A stretch of 64,000 bases of DNA from Variovorax sp. EL159. Its GTDB lineage: Bacteria > Pseudomonadota > Gammaproteobacteria > Burkholderiales > Burkholderiaceae_C. The notes beneath the pieces were generated by a model, which was not told where the DNA came from, made no database searches, and saw nothing but the letters and a program-made list of their open reading frames with translations. The position numbers and the translations under genes were made by a program. The stretch covers positions 1,175,869-1,239,868 of the forward strand of contig NZ_FMUJ01000002.1 in NCBI RefSeq assembly GCF_900100965.1, given 5' to 3'. Positions 43,529 to 52,625 of the stretch are shown piece by piece; position 1 is the stretch's first letter, and each line of letters begins with the position of its first letter.

Positions 43529-46500
43529 ATGGTGGATCAGCTTTATCCGGCGGGCCCCGCCGACGCAGGGAATCAGCTCGCCAAAGCATCGCCCGCCTAC
43601 CGGCGGCATGCCTGGTTTGCGATGGTGGCGCTGCTGGCGTTCGTGCTGGCCTATCTTCTGTTCTCGGGCTGGCTGGCCTGGAAAGCGTACTTTTCCATAC
43701 GTGCCTCGATCTACGGCTCGCGCGACGGAATGCTTCTGACGCTCGTGGGCCTGGGCGCGGCGTTCCTCGCGGTGTTCATGCTGAAGGCGCTGGTGTTCGT
43801 GCGGCGCGGACAGATGGGCGGCCTGACCGAGATCACGGCGGCCGAGCAGCCCCGGCTCTTTGCCTTCCTCCACCGGCTCGCCGACGAAGCCCGCGCACCG
43901 CGGCCCGCCAAGGTGTACGTGTCGTCGCGGGTCAATGCGGCGGTGTTCTACGACCTCTCGCTGCTCAACTTCTTTCTTCCGTCGAAGAAGAACCTCGAGA
44001 TCGGCCTGCCGCTGGTGAACGTGCTGACCGTCTCCGAGTTCAAGGCGGTGCTGGCACACGAGTTCGGGCACTTCGCGCAGCGCAGCATGGCGGTCGGCCG
44101 CTGGGTGTACCTGGCGCAGCAGATCGCGGCGCACATCGTGGCCAAGCGCGACGGGCTTGATCGTTTTCTCGAAGGCCTTTCGCGCACCGACGTGCGCATT
44201 GCCTGGATCGGCTGGCTGTTCTCGCTGCTGGTGTGGTCGATCCGCTCGGTGGTCGACAGCCTGTTCCGCGTCGTGGTGCTGGCCGACCGCGCCCTGTCGC
44301 GCGAGATGGAGTTCCAGGCCGACCGCGTGTCGGTGAGCCTGGCGGGCAGCGATGCGCTGATCGATGCGCTCTACAAGATGCAGGCCGCCGACACCGCCTG
44401 GGACCGGACCCTCGAATTCGCCAACCAGCAGTTGCACAAGGGCCGCGCGGCGCCAGACCTCTACGACCTCCAGTCGACCATCCTGCAGAAGCTGCGGGTG
44501 ATCTACGACGACCCTGGCTACGGCGTGCCGCCACCCGTGCCGGCGGACGGCCCCGCGGCGCATCGCATCTTCAAGCGCGACCGGGTGTCGGTGTCGCGCA
44601 TGTGGGCCACGCACCCGGCCAGCCACGAGCGCGAGGACAACGCGAAGAAGGTCTACCTGGCGGCCGAGGCCTGCGAAGACTCCGCCTGGGCGCTGTTCGA
44701 CGAAGCCCAGGCCTTTCGCGAGCGGAACTGCCGCGAGCTCATCAGCCACGTCGTTCCGCCGCCAGAGACCGCCACGCGCGAAGCCATGCAGGAGGCGCTC
44801 GACGCCGAATACAACCGCGAGTCGTACAAGCGGCGCTACCGCGGCGTGTACCTCGGGCGGGCCGTCACCCGTTCGCAGCACACGGCCGAACAGCTCTTCG
44901 ACCGCATCGGCGCATCGCAAGCCGCGGCTGCGCTGCCGGGGCTCTATCCGGAGTCGCTGTCGGGCGCGCTCGAACGGCTCGATGCGCTGCTGCACGAGCG
45001 GGCCGCGCTGGTGGCGGTGCAGGACGGCATCGCCCGCAGCGAAGGGCCGCGCCTGGAGCATCGCGGCAAGGCCATCAAGAAGCGCGAGCTGGCGGGCGCC
45101 ATCGACGAAGTGGCGCGCGACATCACCGAGGCCGAGCGCGAACTCGAAACGCACGATCGCCTCTGCCGCTCCACCGCACGCGCGCTGGCCGCGGTGCTCG
45201 GGCCCGAATGGGAGGCCGGCTGGCTGGCCCAGCTGCGGCTGCTGAACTACGCCGAGCACGTCGAAGCGAACCTGACCGACCTGCAGTCGGCCATGCTCAA
45301 CACGCTGGCCATGGTCACCGCCAAGCGCAAGACCAACGAGGCCGAGGCCCAGCGCGTGGTGGCGAACGCGAGCGCGCTCTTCACCGGCATGGCCGAAATC
45401 GCGAAAGACGCACCCGGCATCGAGGCCGGCCCCGACGCGCTGGCCCTCATGGGGCACGAGAGCTGGTCGGCGATGGTGGGCGAATTCAACTTCGGCTACC
45501 CCACGCGCGAGAACATCAACGAGTGGCTCAAGGCCTCGGACAGCTGGGTCAGGCCGATGGTGCGCGCGCTCGGCAGCCTGCGGCGCGCGGCACTCGACCA
45601 GCTGCTGCGCACCGAGGCGCGGCTGGGCGACGTGGCCCTGTCACAGGCGCCAGCCGGCGAGGTGCCGCCCGCGCCGGTGTTGCCGGGCACCTACGCCACG
45701 TTGACGAACGGGCAGGAACGCCCGCGCCAGAAGAAGCTCGATGCCTGGTCGCGCTTCCAGACGGCCGATGGCTGGTGGGCCGGCGCCGCGCGGCTGGCCG
45801 TGGCCGGTGGCGTGATCGCGAGCCTCATGGGTATCAGCACCACGCTGGGCAGCGCCAGCGTGGTTGCCTACAACGGGCTCGATCGCGAGGTGAAGGTGCG
45901 CGTTGGCGGCAGCAGCGCGACGCTGCCTCCGGGCGGCAAGCGCACCTTCGAGGTGGAGGCCGACAAGAAGATCACGCTGGGCGCGCGCACGGTCGAGGGG
46001 CAGGAGATCGAATCGTTCTCGGCCAACCCGGAGCTGATCGGGGTGCGCTATGTCTACAACGTGGCCGGGGCTGCGCCGATGGTCGCGTGGACAGCGGTGT
46101 ATGGGCAGGCAACCCAGCCGCCCGAGAGAAAGCTCGGCGCGCCTCGCTGGTCGACGCAGTCCGCGGATGCGCTGTTCGAACCGCCGCCCCGGCAGATCAC
46201 CACCAGCAAGGGCAGTGGTGGCGGTACGCGCTCGGTCGTCAGCGGCCCGGAAACCCGCTCAGCCAACAACAACCTGAACATGGTGGATGCCGAGAGCGAC
46301 CGCAAGGCGCTGATCGAGGCGCACGGCAAGTGGGATTCGGGCCAGTCGGCCTACCTGCTCGAATGGCTGGCGGCGGCCGAACAGCAGGCACCCGAGAGTT
46401 ATGCGCAGATCGTCGCCGAGCGCGTGGCGCGTGCGCCGCTGGAGGTTGTCTCGCTGCGCGAGCAGCAGAACCTTGCGAGCTCGCCCGAAGCGCGCGAAAG

Positions 46501-47365
46501 CATCTGCGAACAGCATCGCGCGTTGGCGCGGGCGAACCCGGGCGTGATCGACCTGGGCTACCTGGTGGTGCGCTGCATGAGCGACCAAGCCGCCAAGGAC
46601 GTCGCGTTCAAGAAGGGTGCCGCCGAGCATCCCGACAGCGCTTGGTTTGCCTATGCCGCGGGGCATGCGTGGGCTGGCGAGCAGGCCTGGCCCGAAGCGC
46701 GGCGGGCCTATGAACGCGCTGGCGCCAAGGCGCCGTTCCTCAGTACCGTCACCACTGACGACCTCGCGCGCATCCGGCGTGTCGAACAGGGTGAGTCGGC
46801 ATCGCTCGACGACCTCCGGGGCAAGTCGAGCTTCCTGCAGATCCAGCAGATCCTGGAGACCGGCAAGGACATTCCGCCGGACAGCTCCGCGTTCGGCTAC
46901 ATCGCCATGAGCAAGGGGCAGTTGGACAAGGCCTTCGGACTCGCCACGTCGGGAACGCAACCGCCGGTTCGGCTGCTGGTGCTCATCGGCGCATCCGACG
47001 GTGCGAACCAGAAACAGGTGGCCAAGGCGCTGGAGGCCTCTCCCTCGATCACGGTCAACGACTTCGACGCGCTGCTTCCCGCCATCGGGCTGGCGATCAA
47101 GCACGGGCGGTCTGCCGACAAGCCGATGGAGTTGCTCAAGTACATGTCGCCCGAAGACGCGCGCAAGGTGCGTGAATTCGTGACTGTGCTCAAGACCACG
47201 CAGGACGCGCGTCGTGCCGAAGAGGCGATCGCGGGCCTGACGGTGCAGTACCGGGCCCAGGCCTACAGCGCGGGGCTGATCGTGCTGGGTGATCGCGCAC
47301 CTGCGCAGTGGCGCAGGTTCGTCAAGCGGGCGTTGTTTCCGGCGGAGCACCCGTACTTCGGCTGA
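43529..47365 (+). CDS. Very large membrane M48-family peptidase with C-terminal repeat region
   Basis: A 1278-residue protein. Two N-terminal helices (about 29-51 and 69-92) precede an M48 (Ste24/HtpX-like) zinc domain with HEFGH at 177-181 and the third-ligand motif REMEFQADRVSVSLAG; another hydrophobic stretch is at about 230-255. A long helical middle (to about 740) leads to a fourth hydrophobic segment (about 755-775), a beta-rich domain (VAYNGLDREVKVRVGG..., about 785-875), a low-complexity linker and a helical TPR-like tail (about 925-1278). HtpX is under 300 residues, so this is an unusual fusion. It is monocistronic and convergent with cobA. Substrate unknown. Confidence 0.82.
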   Translation: MVDQLYPAGPADAGNQLAKASPAYRRHAWFAMVALLAFVLAYLLFSGWLAWKAYFSIRASIYGSRDGMLLTLVGLGAAFLAVFMLKALVFVRRGQMGGLTEITAAEQPRLFAFLHRLADEARAPRPAKVYVSSRVNAAVFYDLSLLNFFLPSKKNLEIGLPLVNVLTVSEFKAVLAHEFGHFAQRSMAVGRWVYLAQQIAAHIVAKRDGLDRFLEGLSRTDVRIAWIGWLFSLLVWSIRSVVDSLFRVVVLADRALSREMEFQADRVSVSLAGSDALIDALYKMQAADTAWDRTLEFANQQLHKGRAAPDLYDLQSTILQKLRVIYDDPGYGVPPPVPADGPAAHRIFKRDRVSVSRMWATHPASHEREDNAKKVYLAAEACEDSAWALFDEAQAFRERNCRELISHVVPPPETATREAMQEALDAEYNRESYKRRYRGVYLGRAVTRSQHTAEQLFDRIGASQAAAALPGLYPESLSGALERLDALLHERAALVAVQDGIARSEGPRLEHRGKAIKKRELAGAIDEVARDITEAERELETHDRLCRSTARALAAVLGPEWEAGWLAQLRLLNYAEHVEANLTDLQSAMLNTLAMVTAKRKTNEAEAQRVVANASALFTGMAEIAKDAPGIEAGPDALALMGHESWSAMVGEFNFGYPTRENINEWLKASDSWVRPMVRALGSLRRAALDQLLRTEARLGDVALSQAPAGEVPPAPVLPGTYATLTNGQERPRQKKLDAWSRFQTADGWWAGAARLAVAGGVIASLMGISTTLGSASVVAYNGLDREVKVRVGGSSATLPPGGKRTFEVEADKKITLGARTVEGQEIESFSANPELIGVRYVYNVAGAAPMVAWTAVYGQATQPPERKLGAPRWSTQSADALFEPPPRQITTSKGSGGGTRSVVSGPETRSANNNLNMVDAESDRKALIEAHGKWDSGQSAYLLEWLAAAEQQAPESYAQIVAERVARAPLEVVSLREQQNLASSPEARESICEQHRALARANPGVIDLGYLVVRCMSDQAAKDVAFKKGAAEHPDSAWFAYAAGHAWAGEQAWPEARRAYERAGAKAPFLSTVTTDDLARIRRVEQGESASLDDLRGKSSFLQIQQILETGKDIPPDSSAFGYIAMSKGQLDKAFGLATSGTQPPVRLLVLIGASDGANQKQVAKALEASPSITVNDFDALLPAIGLAIKHGRSADKPMELLKYMSPEDARKVREFVTVLKTTQDARRAEEAIAGLTVQYRAQAYSAGLIVLGDRAPAQWRRFVKRALFPAEHPYFG

Positions 47366-47387
47366 GCGGCGCCGCGCGCCGACGCCG

Positions 47388-48194
47388 TCAGGTGCCGAAG
47401 CGGTCCGCCGCTTGCGGCACCGGCAGCGCCGCGGCGGCCAGCCCGCGCAGCACGTCGCCCACCACGATCACCGCCGGGCTTGCAAGGCCGGCGTCGGCGA
47501 TGCCGCTTTGCAGCTTGTCGAGCGTGGTCGCGATGTGCCGCTGGTGCGGCAGGCTCGCATGCTGGATCACCGCCACCGGCGTGTCGCCGGGCAGGCCCTG
47601 CAGCAGTTCGCGTTCGATGTGGCCGGCACCCGCCACGCCCATGTAGATCACCAGCGTGAGCCGCGCGTTGTACGCGGTCGAGGCCAGGGCGCGCCAGTCG
47701 GTCGGGTCTTCGGCGGCACCGGCGCCGGTCTTGGCGTGGCCGGTGACGAACACCACGCCCTGCGCGTGGTCGCGGTGCGTGAGCGGCACGCCCAGCGAGG
47801 TCACGGCGGCCAGGCCGGCGGTGATGCCGTTGATAACCGCGCATTCGATGCCGGCTTCGCGCAGGTGCGTCACCTCTTCGCCGCCGCGGCCGAAGATGAA
47901 CGGGTCGCCGCCCTTGAGCCGCACCACGGTCTCGCCTTCGCGCACCGCGGTGATCATCAGCCGCTCGATGAAGGCCTGCGGCGTGCTCTTGCAGCCGCCG
48001 CGCTTGCCCACGTGCACGATGCGCGCGCCGGGCCGCGCGTAAGCCAGGATCTCGTCGTTCACGAGGTCGTCCACCAGCAGCACCGTGGCCGCCTGGATCG
48101 CCTTGACGGCTTTCAGGGTCAGCAGTTCCGGGTCGCCGGGGCCGGCGCCCACCAGCGTGCAGCGTCCGGTGATGAGGGCGGAAGAGGTGTTCAT
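47388..48194 (-). CDS. cobA: Uroporphyrinogen-III C-methyltransferase
   Basis: A 268-residue SUMT that methylates uroporphyrinogen III twice with S-adenosylmethionine, giving precorrin-2 for siroheme. The sequence has VGAGPGDPELLTLKAVKAIQ at the start, VVRLKGGDPFIFGRGGEEV (residues 89-107) and the substrate loop GITAGLAAVTSLGVPLTHRD. It lacks the CysG N-terminal dehydrogenase/chelatase. Siroheme is the NirB cofactor, and it is the last gene of the leftward nitrate cluster, 31 bp after ybiB. Confidence 0.92.
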   Translation of the reverse strand: MNTSSALITGRCTLVGAGPGDPELLTLKAVKAIQAATVLLVDDLVNDEILAYARPGARIVHVGKRGGCKSTPQAFIERLMITAVREGETVVRLKGGDPFIFGRGGEEVTHLREAGIECAVINGITAGLAAVTSLGVPLTHRDHAQGVVFVTGHAKTGAGAAEDPTDWRALASTAYNARLTLVIYMGVAGAGHIERELLQGLPGDTPVAVIQHASLPHQRHIATTLDKLQSGIADAGLASPAVIVVGDVLRGLAAAALPVPQAADRFGT

Positions 48195-48225
48195 TGGATA
48201 GCCTTCGTGTGCCGCACCGTGGTGC

Positions 48226-49131
48226 TCATGCGTGGGATGCCAGTTGCGCGATGTGCCTGACCTGCGTGGCGATGGCCTCGGGCACGGGGAGCTCGCCGCC
48301 CAGCACGCGGCGCGTGTAGCCGGCCGTGGTGGCAACGTCGATTTCTCTCGGCAGGCCCGGCACGTCGGCGGCGGTGCCGCTGGCCTGTGCCTGCAACTCG
48401 GTGCGCGTGCCTCGCACGAAGCCGTCGATCTGCGCGGTGCGCCGCGGGTCGGACACCACCTCGCCTTCGAGGCCGCGCGAGAGCAGGGCGGTCATGCCCA
48501 TCAGCTCGAAGGTCTCGCCCATGGTGCGGGCGTATTCGGGGTGCGTGTAGCTCGCGACCACCACGCAGGGGCCGGTTGTGGGCTGCATCAGCTTGACCAC
48601 GCTGTGGCCCGGGTTGCGCAGGCCGACCACGCGGCGCACGTCGAGCAGGCGCTTCAACGCGGGGTTCAGCAGTTCGGTGGGGGCGAAGGCCACTTCGCCA
48701 GGTGCGATGGGGCGGATGGCCGTGAGCGGCGGGATGTCCATCGCCGCGAGCACGTTCGACGCCAGCACGCGCGAGGTTTCGCTCGCGCTGCCGTGCACCA
48801 GCACCGGCAGCCCTTCGCGCGCCAGCAGCAGCGCCAGCAGCGGGGTGAGCACCGGCAGCTTGCGCGCGCCGTTGTAGCTGGGCAGCACGATCAGCGGGCG
48901 GTCGGTGGCGGGAATAAGGTGCAGCCGCGCATGCGTGGCGTCGAGGAAGCCGGCCATTTCTTCCGGCGTCTCGCCCTTGATGCGCATGGCCAGGCAGAAG
49001 CCGCCGATCTCCAGATCGGTGACGGTGCCGTCCAGCACCTGGCCGAACAGGTCGGCGGCCTGTTCGCGCGTGAGCGGCTTGGCGCCTCGCGCGCCGCGGC
49101 CGATTTCCTTGATGTATTGGCTGATTCCCAT
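48226..49131 (-). CDS. ybiB: YbiB (TrpD2) family protein
   Basis: A 301-residue homologue of YbiB/TrpD2, which has the anthranilate phosphoribosyltransferase fold but binds nucleic acid instead of catalysing that reaction. Marks are KEIGRGARGAKPLTREQAAD at the N-terminus, IPATDRPLIVLPSYNGARK in place of the TrpD GTGGD phosphoribosyl loop, and VGLRNPGHSVVKLM. It sits between nasA and cobA in the nitrate cluster; what it does there is not known from sequence. The ATG at 49131 begins the conserved N-terminus. Confidence 0.85.
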   Translation of the reverse strand: MGISQYIKEIGRGARGAKPLTREQAADLFGQVLDGTVTDLEIGGFCLAMRIKGETPEEMAGFLDATHARLHLIPATDRPLIVLPSYNGARKLPVLTPLLALLLAREGLPVLVHGSASETSRVLASNVLAAMDIPPLTAIRPIAPGEVAFAPTELLNPALKRLLDVRRVVGLRNPGHSVVKLMQPTTGPCVVVASYTHPEYARTMGETFELMGMTALLSRGLEGEVVSDPRRTAQIDGFVRGTRTELQAQASGTAADVPGLPREIDVATTAGYTRRVLGGELPVPEAIATQVRHIAQLASHA

Positions 49132-49195
49132 GGGTGTGCGGATTGTCCTGCAACGCTTATGCCGGAATGTGAGTCGGCTTATGCCTCTGTCTTGC

Positions 49196-49305
49196 CCCTT
49201 CCCCCTTTGGCGGAAGGTCGGGATGGGGGCGGGCAGGGCGCGCGATGGATGCGCCGCCTGCCCCCACCCCGGCCCTCCCCCGGGAGGGGAGGGAGCAAGA
49301 CATGG
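49196..49305. repeat. Dispersed GC-rich palindromic repeat, copy 2
   Basis: Inverted arms (CTTGCCCCTTCCCCCTTTGG from about 49192, and CCCTCCCCCGGGAGGGGAGG near 49274-49293 followed by GAGCAAGAC) fill the gap between the nasA stop and ybiB. It has the same TGCCCCCACCCCGGCCCTCC core as copy 1. Confidence 0.7.
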
Positions 49306-49307
49306 GG

Positions 49308-52118
49308 TCATGGCGCCACCGCCATGGCTCCGGCTTCGGCCTTTGCCGGCGTCGCCCGCACCATCCGCTTGAGTTCCGGAATACACGACCCGCAGTTCGT
49401 GCCGCATTTCAGCGCCCCCTGCAGCGCCGCCAGCCGTTCATCGGGCGTGCCGCCGCACCGGCCGAGCTCCGCCTCGATGGCCAGGTCAGTCACGTTGAAG
49501 CAGGTGCACACCGGCTTGCCGCGCGACTGCACCGCCAGCGGCGCGCGCGCGCCGGGCGACAGCAGCAGGCGCCCGTAGCTCTGTGCCGGCAGTTCCTCGC
49601 GCAGCAGCGTGGCGATCCAGGCTTCGGCGCTGGTGTCACCAGCGAGCAGGAAGGCTTCGAGGCCCGCGCTGTCGTCGCTGCGGCGCACGAGCCGCACCGA
49701 ACGGCGCTGGCCGCGGCGGCGGTCGGCGTAGCGCAGGGTGTCGAAGCTTTGCAGGCCGAGCAGGGCTTCGATCTGCACCAGCAGCGCATCGGCCGGCGCA
49801 TCGTGCGCAGAGGCGCGGAACAGGATGCCGCTGCGTTCCGCGCCCGGCGTGTTGCCCGAGAACGGCACGCAGGTCGCGAACGGAAACAACGCCATCAGCG
49901 GCTGCAGTGCGCGGTGTGCGCTCAGCGCGCTGTCGGCGGGCAGCCAGGCCATGCCCAGCAACGACCACGGAAGCTCCGCCTTGAGGATCTTCACCGGCGT
50001 GTGCTTCAGCTCGGGCTGCTTCGACGTGGGGCAGTAGGCCGGCGTTGTCAGCGCATTGATGCCGGCCAGCCGCGTGCCGCTGGACGAACAGCCGCTCAGG
50101 TATTCCTCGCCCCAGTGCATCGCGATGAAGGCCTGGTTCAGGCCCACCTCGGCGCTGGCGCGTGCGGGCAGCAGGATCGAGCCGCGTTTGGACGTCACGT
50201 GCACCAGCTCGCCTTCCTTGAGCTGGCGCCGCGCCATGTCCTGCGCATGCATCTGCACCACCGGCTCGGACACATGTCCGAACAGGCGGCCGGCCGTGCC
50301 TGTGCGGCTCATGCCGTGCCACTGGTCGCGCAGGCGGCCGGTATTGAGCGAGAAGGGGTAGCGGGCCTCACGCGCTTCGGCCACCGGCTTGTAGACGGTG
50401 TCGGCGAAGCGGGCGCGGCCATCGGGCGTGGGGAACACGCCGTCTTCGTAGAGGCGCGCGCGGCCGGTGCTTTCGCCTTCCTTCAGCGGCCACTGCTGCG
50501 GGCCGGTGGCCTCCAGAATGGCGTAGCTCATGCCGGTGATGTCGAGGTCGCGCCCGCGCGTGGATTCGCGGTGTTCGTTCCAGACCGATTCGGCGGTTTC
50601 GTACGGAAACAGCGTGGGCTTGCGAAGGCCCAGCAGCACTTCGAGCCGCCGCGCGAAGCTCACCGCGATCGACCAGTCGTTGCGCGCCGCGCCCGGTGCC
50701 GCGACGGCCGGGCGCACGCGCGAGACGCGGCGCTCGCTGTTGGTCACGGTGCCTTCCTTCTCGCCCCAGGTGGTGGCGGGCAGCAGCAGGTCGGCGAAGG
50801 CGCAGGTGGCGGTGGTGGCAAAGGCCTCCTGCACCACGACGAATTCGGCGCGTTCGAGCGCGCGGCGCACGGTGGCCTGGTCGGGCATCGACTGGGCGGG
50901 GTTGGTGCAGGCGATCCACAGCGCGCGGATCTCGCCGTCGGCGGCGGCCTGGAACATTTCTACCGCCGTCTTGCCGGGCTTCTCGGGCACCGAGGGCACG
51001 CCCCACAGCGCCGCAACCTCGGCGCGATGCTGCGGGTTGGCCAGGTCGCGGTGCGCGCTCAGCAGGTTGGCAAGGCCGCCGACTTCACGCCCGCCCATCG
51101 CGTTGGGCTGGCCCGTCAGCGAGAACGGGCCGGCGCCCGGCTTGCCGATCTGCGCGGTCGCCAGGTGCAGGTTGATCAGCGCCGCGTTCTTCGCGGTGCC
51201 GCTCGACGACTGGTTCAGGCCCTGGCAATACAGGCTCAGCGTGGCGGGCGAGGTGGCGAAGAGGCGCGCCGCCTCGAGCAGCTCGTCCTTGCCGATGCCG
51301 CACACCTGCGCCACCTTGTCGGGCGTGCATTCGCGCACCGTCGCCTTCAGTGCATCGAAGCCGCTGGTGTGGGCCGCGATGTAGGCCGTGTCGATCCAGC
51401 CTTCCCACAGCATCAGGTGCAGCATGCCATTGAAGAGCATCACGTCGGTGCCGGGCTGGATCGGCAGGAACAGGTCGGCGATCTCGACCGTGTCGGTGCG
51501 GCGCGGGTCGGCCACGATGATCTTGAGTGCCGGGTTCGCGGCCTTCGCGTCCTCGATGCGGCGAAACAGAATCGGGTGCGCCCACGCCGTGTTGCTGCCC
51601 ACGATGAAGAGGCACTGCGCGTGCTTCAGGTCGTCGTAGCAGGCCGGCGGCGCATCGGCGCCCAGCGTCTGCTTGTAGCCGGCAACCGCGCTGCTCATGC
51701 ACAGGCGCGAGTTGGTGTCGATGTTGTTGGTGCCGACCAGCCCCTTGGCGAGCTTGTTGAAGACGTAGTAGTCCTCGGTCAGCAGCTGGCCCGAAACGTA
51801 GAAGCCGACCGCGTCGGGGCCGTGGTCGTGAATCACCTGCGCGAACTTGCCGGCGGCGTTGTCGAGTGCGGTGTCCCACGAGATCACCATCGGCGCGTCG
51901 CCGCGCGCGGTGCGCTGCATGGGCTGCAGCAGGCGCGTCTGGCGCGTGACCGTGGCGCTGGCCGTGAGGTGCAGCGTCGAGCCCTTGGTGCAGAGGCGGC
52001 CGAAGTTGGCGGGGTGATCGGGGTCGCCGCGCACGCCGGTGATCTCGTCGCCGCTCGATTCGATGATGACGCCGCAGCCCACGCCGCAGTAAGGGCAGGT
52101 GGAGCGGGTCTCTCGCAT
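49308..52118 (-). CDS. nasA: Assimilatory nitrate reductase catalytic subunit
   Basis: A 936-residue cytoplasmic molybdoenzyme that reduces nitrate to nitrite. The N-terminal 4Fe-4S motif is TCPYCGVGCGV, with the fourth Cys in GRLCTKGS; the MGD-binding core covers residues 60-680 (QLLTEDYYVFNKLAKGLVGT, ADPRRTDTVEIADLFL, LTGQPNAMGGREVGG). A C-terminal BFD-like 2Fe-2S domain carries VCTCFNVTD and CGTNCGSCIPEL, as in NasA/NasC of Klebsiella-type systems, giving an electron entry site. The start at 52118 is chosen because the longer frame reads into dispersed repeat 3. It follows nirD. Confidence 0.94.
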   Translation of the reverse strand: MRETRSTCPYCGVGCGVIIESSGDEITGVRGDPDHPANFGRLCTKGSTLHLTASATVTRQTRLLQPMQRTARGDAPMVISWDTALDNAAGKFAQVIHDHGPDAVGFYVSGQLLTEDYYVFNKLAKGLVGTNNIDTNSRLCMSSAVAGYKQTLGADAPPACYDDLKHAQCLFIVGSNTAWAHPILFRRIEDAKAANPALKIIVADPRRTDTVEIADLFLPIQPGTDVMLFNGMLHLMLWEGWIDTAYIAAHTSGFDALKATVRECTPDKVAQVCGIGKDELLEAARLFATSPATLSLYCQGLNQSSSGTAKNAALINLHLATAQIGKPGAGPFSLTGQPNAMGGREVGGLANLLSAHRDLANPQHRAEVAALWGVPSVPEKPGKTAVEMFQAAADGEIRALWIACTNPAQSMPDQATVRRALERAEFVVVQEAFATTATCAFADLLLPATTWGEKEGTVTNSERRVSRVRPAVAAPGAARNDWSIAVSFARRLEVLLGLRKPTLFPYETAESVWNEHRESTRGRDLDITGMSYAILEATGPQQWPLKEGESTGRARLYEDGVFPTPDGRARFADTVYKPVAEAREARYPFSLNTGRLRDQWHGMSRTGTAGRLFGHVSEPVVQMHAQDMARRQLKEGELVHVTSKRGSILLPARASAEVGLNQAFIAMHWGEEYLSGCSSSGTRLAGINALTTPAYCPTSKQPELKHTPVKILKAELPWSLLGMAWLPADSALSAHRALQPLMALFPFATCVPFSGNTPGAERSGILFRASAHDAPADALLVQIEALLGLQSFDTLRYADRRRGQRRSVRLVRRSDDSAGLEAFLLAGDTSAEAWIATLLREELPAQSYGRLLLSPGARAPLAVQSRGKPVCTCFNVTDLAIEAELGRCGGTPDERLAALQGALKCGTNCGSCIPELKRMVRATPAKAEAGAMAVAP

Positions 52119-52123
52119 CGCTC

Positions 52124-52245
52124 CCTCCACTCCCGGGGGAGGGTTGGGGTGGGGGCTCGCGGCGTGCCCCAAGGACACGCTGTTGCCCGTGCTCACGCCG
52201 CGGCCCTCACCCTAGCCCTCTCCCAGAGGGAGAGGGGACAAGACC
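52124..52245. repeat. Dispersed GC-rich palindromic repeat, copy 3
   Basis: Left arm near 52122-52160 (CTCCCGGGGGAGGGTTGGGG) and right arm near 52203-52240 (CCCTCTCCCAGAGGGAGAGG) bracket the nasA-nirD gap. The right arm runs into the 3' end of nirD, so that NirD ends in SPLPLGEG. Confidence 0.65.
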
Positions 52246-52616
52246 GCGAAAGCCTTCGGCCCGGCGACAGGGCGCGGCAGGTCGACCGCGTGCGTCGCCA
52301 GCTCGCAGGCATCGAGATGCACCATGCCGTCTTCCAGCTTCACCGCAAAGCGCGGCGTGCAGCCTTCGTCGGGCGACTTCGCGCAGCCGTCGTCCAGCCC
52401 GATCGCCCAGTTGTGCAGCGGGCAGGCCACGCTGTTGCCGAACACGATGCCCTGGCTCAACGGGCCGCCCTTGTGCGGGCAGCGGTCGAGCAGCGCGAAG
52501 ACCTCGTTTTCAGCATTGCGGAACACCGCCACGTCCACGCCAGCGGGCCGTGCCACGCGGCGTGCGCCGAGCACCGGGATGTCGTCGATGCGACAGATGA
52601 CTTTCCATTCGCTCAT
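52212..52616 (-). CDS. nirD: Nitrite reductase small subunit NirD
   Basis: A 134-residue Rieske-fold partner of NirB. The 2Fe-2S ligands are present as CPHKGGPLSQG and CPLHNW (about residues 46-69); many NirD proteins have lost these, so this is the iron-sulfur form. The last eight residues (SPLPLGEG) are encoded by the adjoining dispersed repeat and are not part of the normal NirD fold. It lies nine bases after the P-box protein gene. Confidence 0.92.
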   Translation of the reverse strand: MSEWKVICRIDDIPVLGARRVARPAGVDVAVFRNAENEVFALLDRCPHKGGPLSQGIVFGNSVACPLHNWAIGLDDGCAKSPDEGCTPRFAVKLEDGMVHLDACELATHAVDLPRPVAGPKAFAVLSPLPLGEG

Positions 52617-52625
52617 GGGGCCTCC

